From the NCBI RefSeq assembly GCF_019453995.1, contig NZ_CP075587.1, positions 1,116,001-1,180,000 of the forward strand: a DNA stretch of 64,000 nt, written 5' to 3'. Positions 63,569 through 64,000 of the stretch are shown piece by piece; positions within the stretch are counted from its first letter, which is position 1, and each line of letters begins with the position of its first letter. The position numbers and the translations under genes were made by a program. Source of the stretch: Candidatus Rhabdochlamydia oedothoracis (lineage in GTDB: Bacteria; Chlamydiota; Chlamydiia; Chlamydiales; Rhabdochlamydiaceae). Below the pieces are notes generated by a model. The model worked only from the letters and a program-made list of their open reading frames with translations. It was not told the origin of the DNA and made no database searches.

Positions 63569-64000
63569 CTAAGAATTGTTACCAACTAAACGATTCCATA
63601 GATCGTTTATTTTTTGTGTTGCAATTGGGTATTGTTTGCCGATATCGTTTTTAATATCTATCAGAGATTGCTTAACCGTCTTGCCTTCTTTAGTGCATGC
63701 CTGGCGAATTGTTGTAGCTATCGGCTCTGCCACTAAATAAATAGCACTCATTAAGAGACCAGCTCTAAAAAGAGTCGAAGAGCCTGGGAGAATTGTATTA
63801 ATTACCGCTTTTGCTAAAAAAAATGATCCTGCAACCAAAGCTGTTTTTACAACTGTTCTATTATTTTCGATAAAAGAGAATTTAGCAGAGAGTTGCGCAA
63901 TTGCTTTGTCTGTTACATACCGAGAACCTTCAGTTGCCAAGCCTAATGCTGCTGATTGAAAAAAAGGAAGGCGACAGACAAAAAATCCCAAGGCTGTACT
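63569..64000 (-). CDS. Small membrane protein, 5' end beyond the window
   Basis: At least 143 residues; the frame is open to the window's right edge, and a TTG at 63991 is only one possible start. Hydrophobic parts (ALVAGSFFLAKAVINTILPG; FRAGLLMSAIYLVAEPI) flank short loops. GFFVCRLPFFQSAALGLATE then GSRYV aligns with GFVIGRVFYCLCPLSGALLG and the following residues of the neighbour, so the two are duplicates. Function unknown. Confidence 0.6.
   Translation of the reverse strand, partial: STALGFFVCRLPFFQSAALGLATEGSRYVTDKAIAQLSAKFSFIENNRTVVKTALVAGSFFLAKAVINTILPGSSTLFRAGLLMSAIYLVAEPIATTIRQACTKEGKTVKQSLIDIKNDIGKQYPIATQKINDLWNRLVGNNS

Overview
The window is AT-rich DNA from a member of the Chlamydiales outside the classical Chlamydia genus. 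The evidence is gene order and content: recF-dnaN-smpB, leuS-waaA and pyrG-ruvX-zwf-pgl are chlamydial neighbourhoods, and a tandem set of ATP/ADP-translocase-like (TLC family) carriers fits an intracellular lifestyle. The cyoABCDE quinol oxidase, dps, malic enzyme, beta-carbonic anhydrase, an OpcA-like gene and very heavy insertion-sequence load point to an arthropod- or protist-associated lineage such as Rhabdochlamydia or Simkania; that genus-level placement is inference.

Layout. 1-417: 5' end of tsaD. 572-5140: nested pile of IS630, IS5 (two types), IS481 and miniature elements, with one intact IS630 transposase. 5213-7753: a large leucine-rich-repeat protein whose C-terminus carries a NEL (IpaH/SspH-type) E3 ubiquitin ligase domain with a CxD catalytic motif, the most striking gene here. 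7861-10273: more IS debris and a decayed TauD-like dioxygenase. 10353-18874: housekeeping block (terC, carbonic anhydrase, pgl-opcA-zwf, ruvX-pyrG, serS). 18890-20955: a TipAS-domain fragment and IS relics. 21079-25635: cyoABCDE operon, then dps and a possible glycosyltransferase. 27051-28555: decayed HAD gene, IS and miniature elements. 28572-34894: exbD-exbB, trmB, two hypothetical genes, tRNA-Pro and pgi. 35113-35706: nested miniature elements. 35734-43947: recF-dnaN-smpB, a hypothetical gene, leuS-waaA and two tRNAs with CAT anticodon. 44049-47175: IS5 relic, oligopeptide-binding protein, repeats. 47203-56643: AAA+ ATPase, glycosyltransferase, CBS-less IMPDH/GMP-reductase, three TLC-like carriers plus malic enzyme, tpx. 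56876-59093: complete IS30 and IS5 copies side by side and a miniature element. 59208-62927: oppBCDF. 62963-64000: two related small membrane proteins.

How it works together. Pgi, Zwf, OpcA and Pgl form the entry to the oxidative pentose phosphate pathway. CyoA-E with CyoE-made heme O gives a terminal quinol oxidase. The three TLC carriers followed immediately by malic enzyme suggest an uptake-plus-carbon-metabolism operon. OppBCDF lacks a binding protein beside it, but one lies 12.7 kb away. The mobile-element layer has clear internal history: at least four miniature families, one evidently derived from the IS630 element in this window, inserted into each other and into genes with recognisable target duplications.

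Names such as IS-B, IS-C, MITE-A and element D are local labels for this window, not database names. All calls come from reading the sequence; no search was run.
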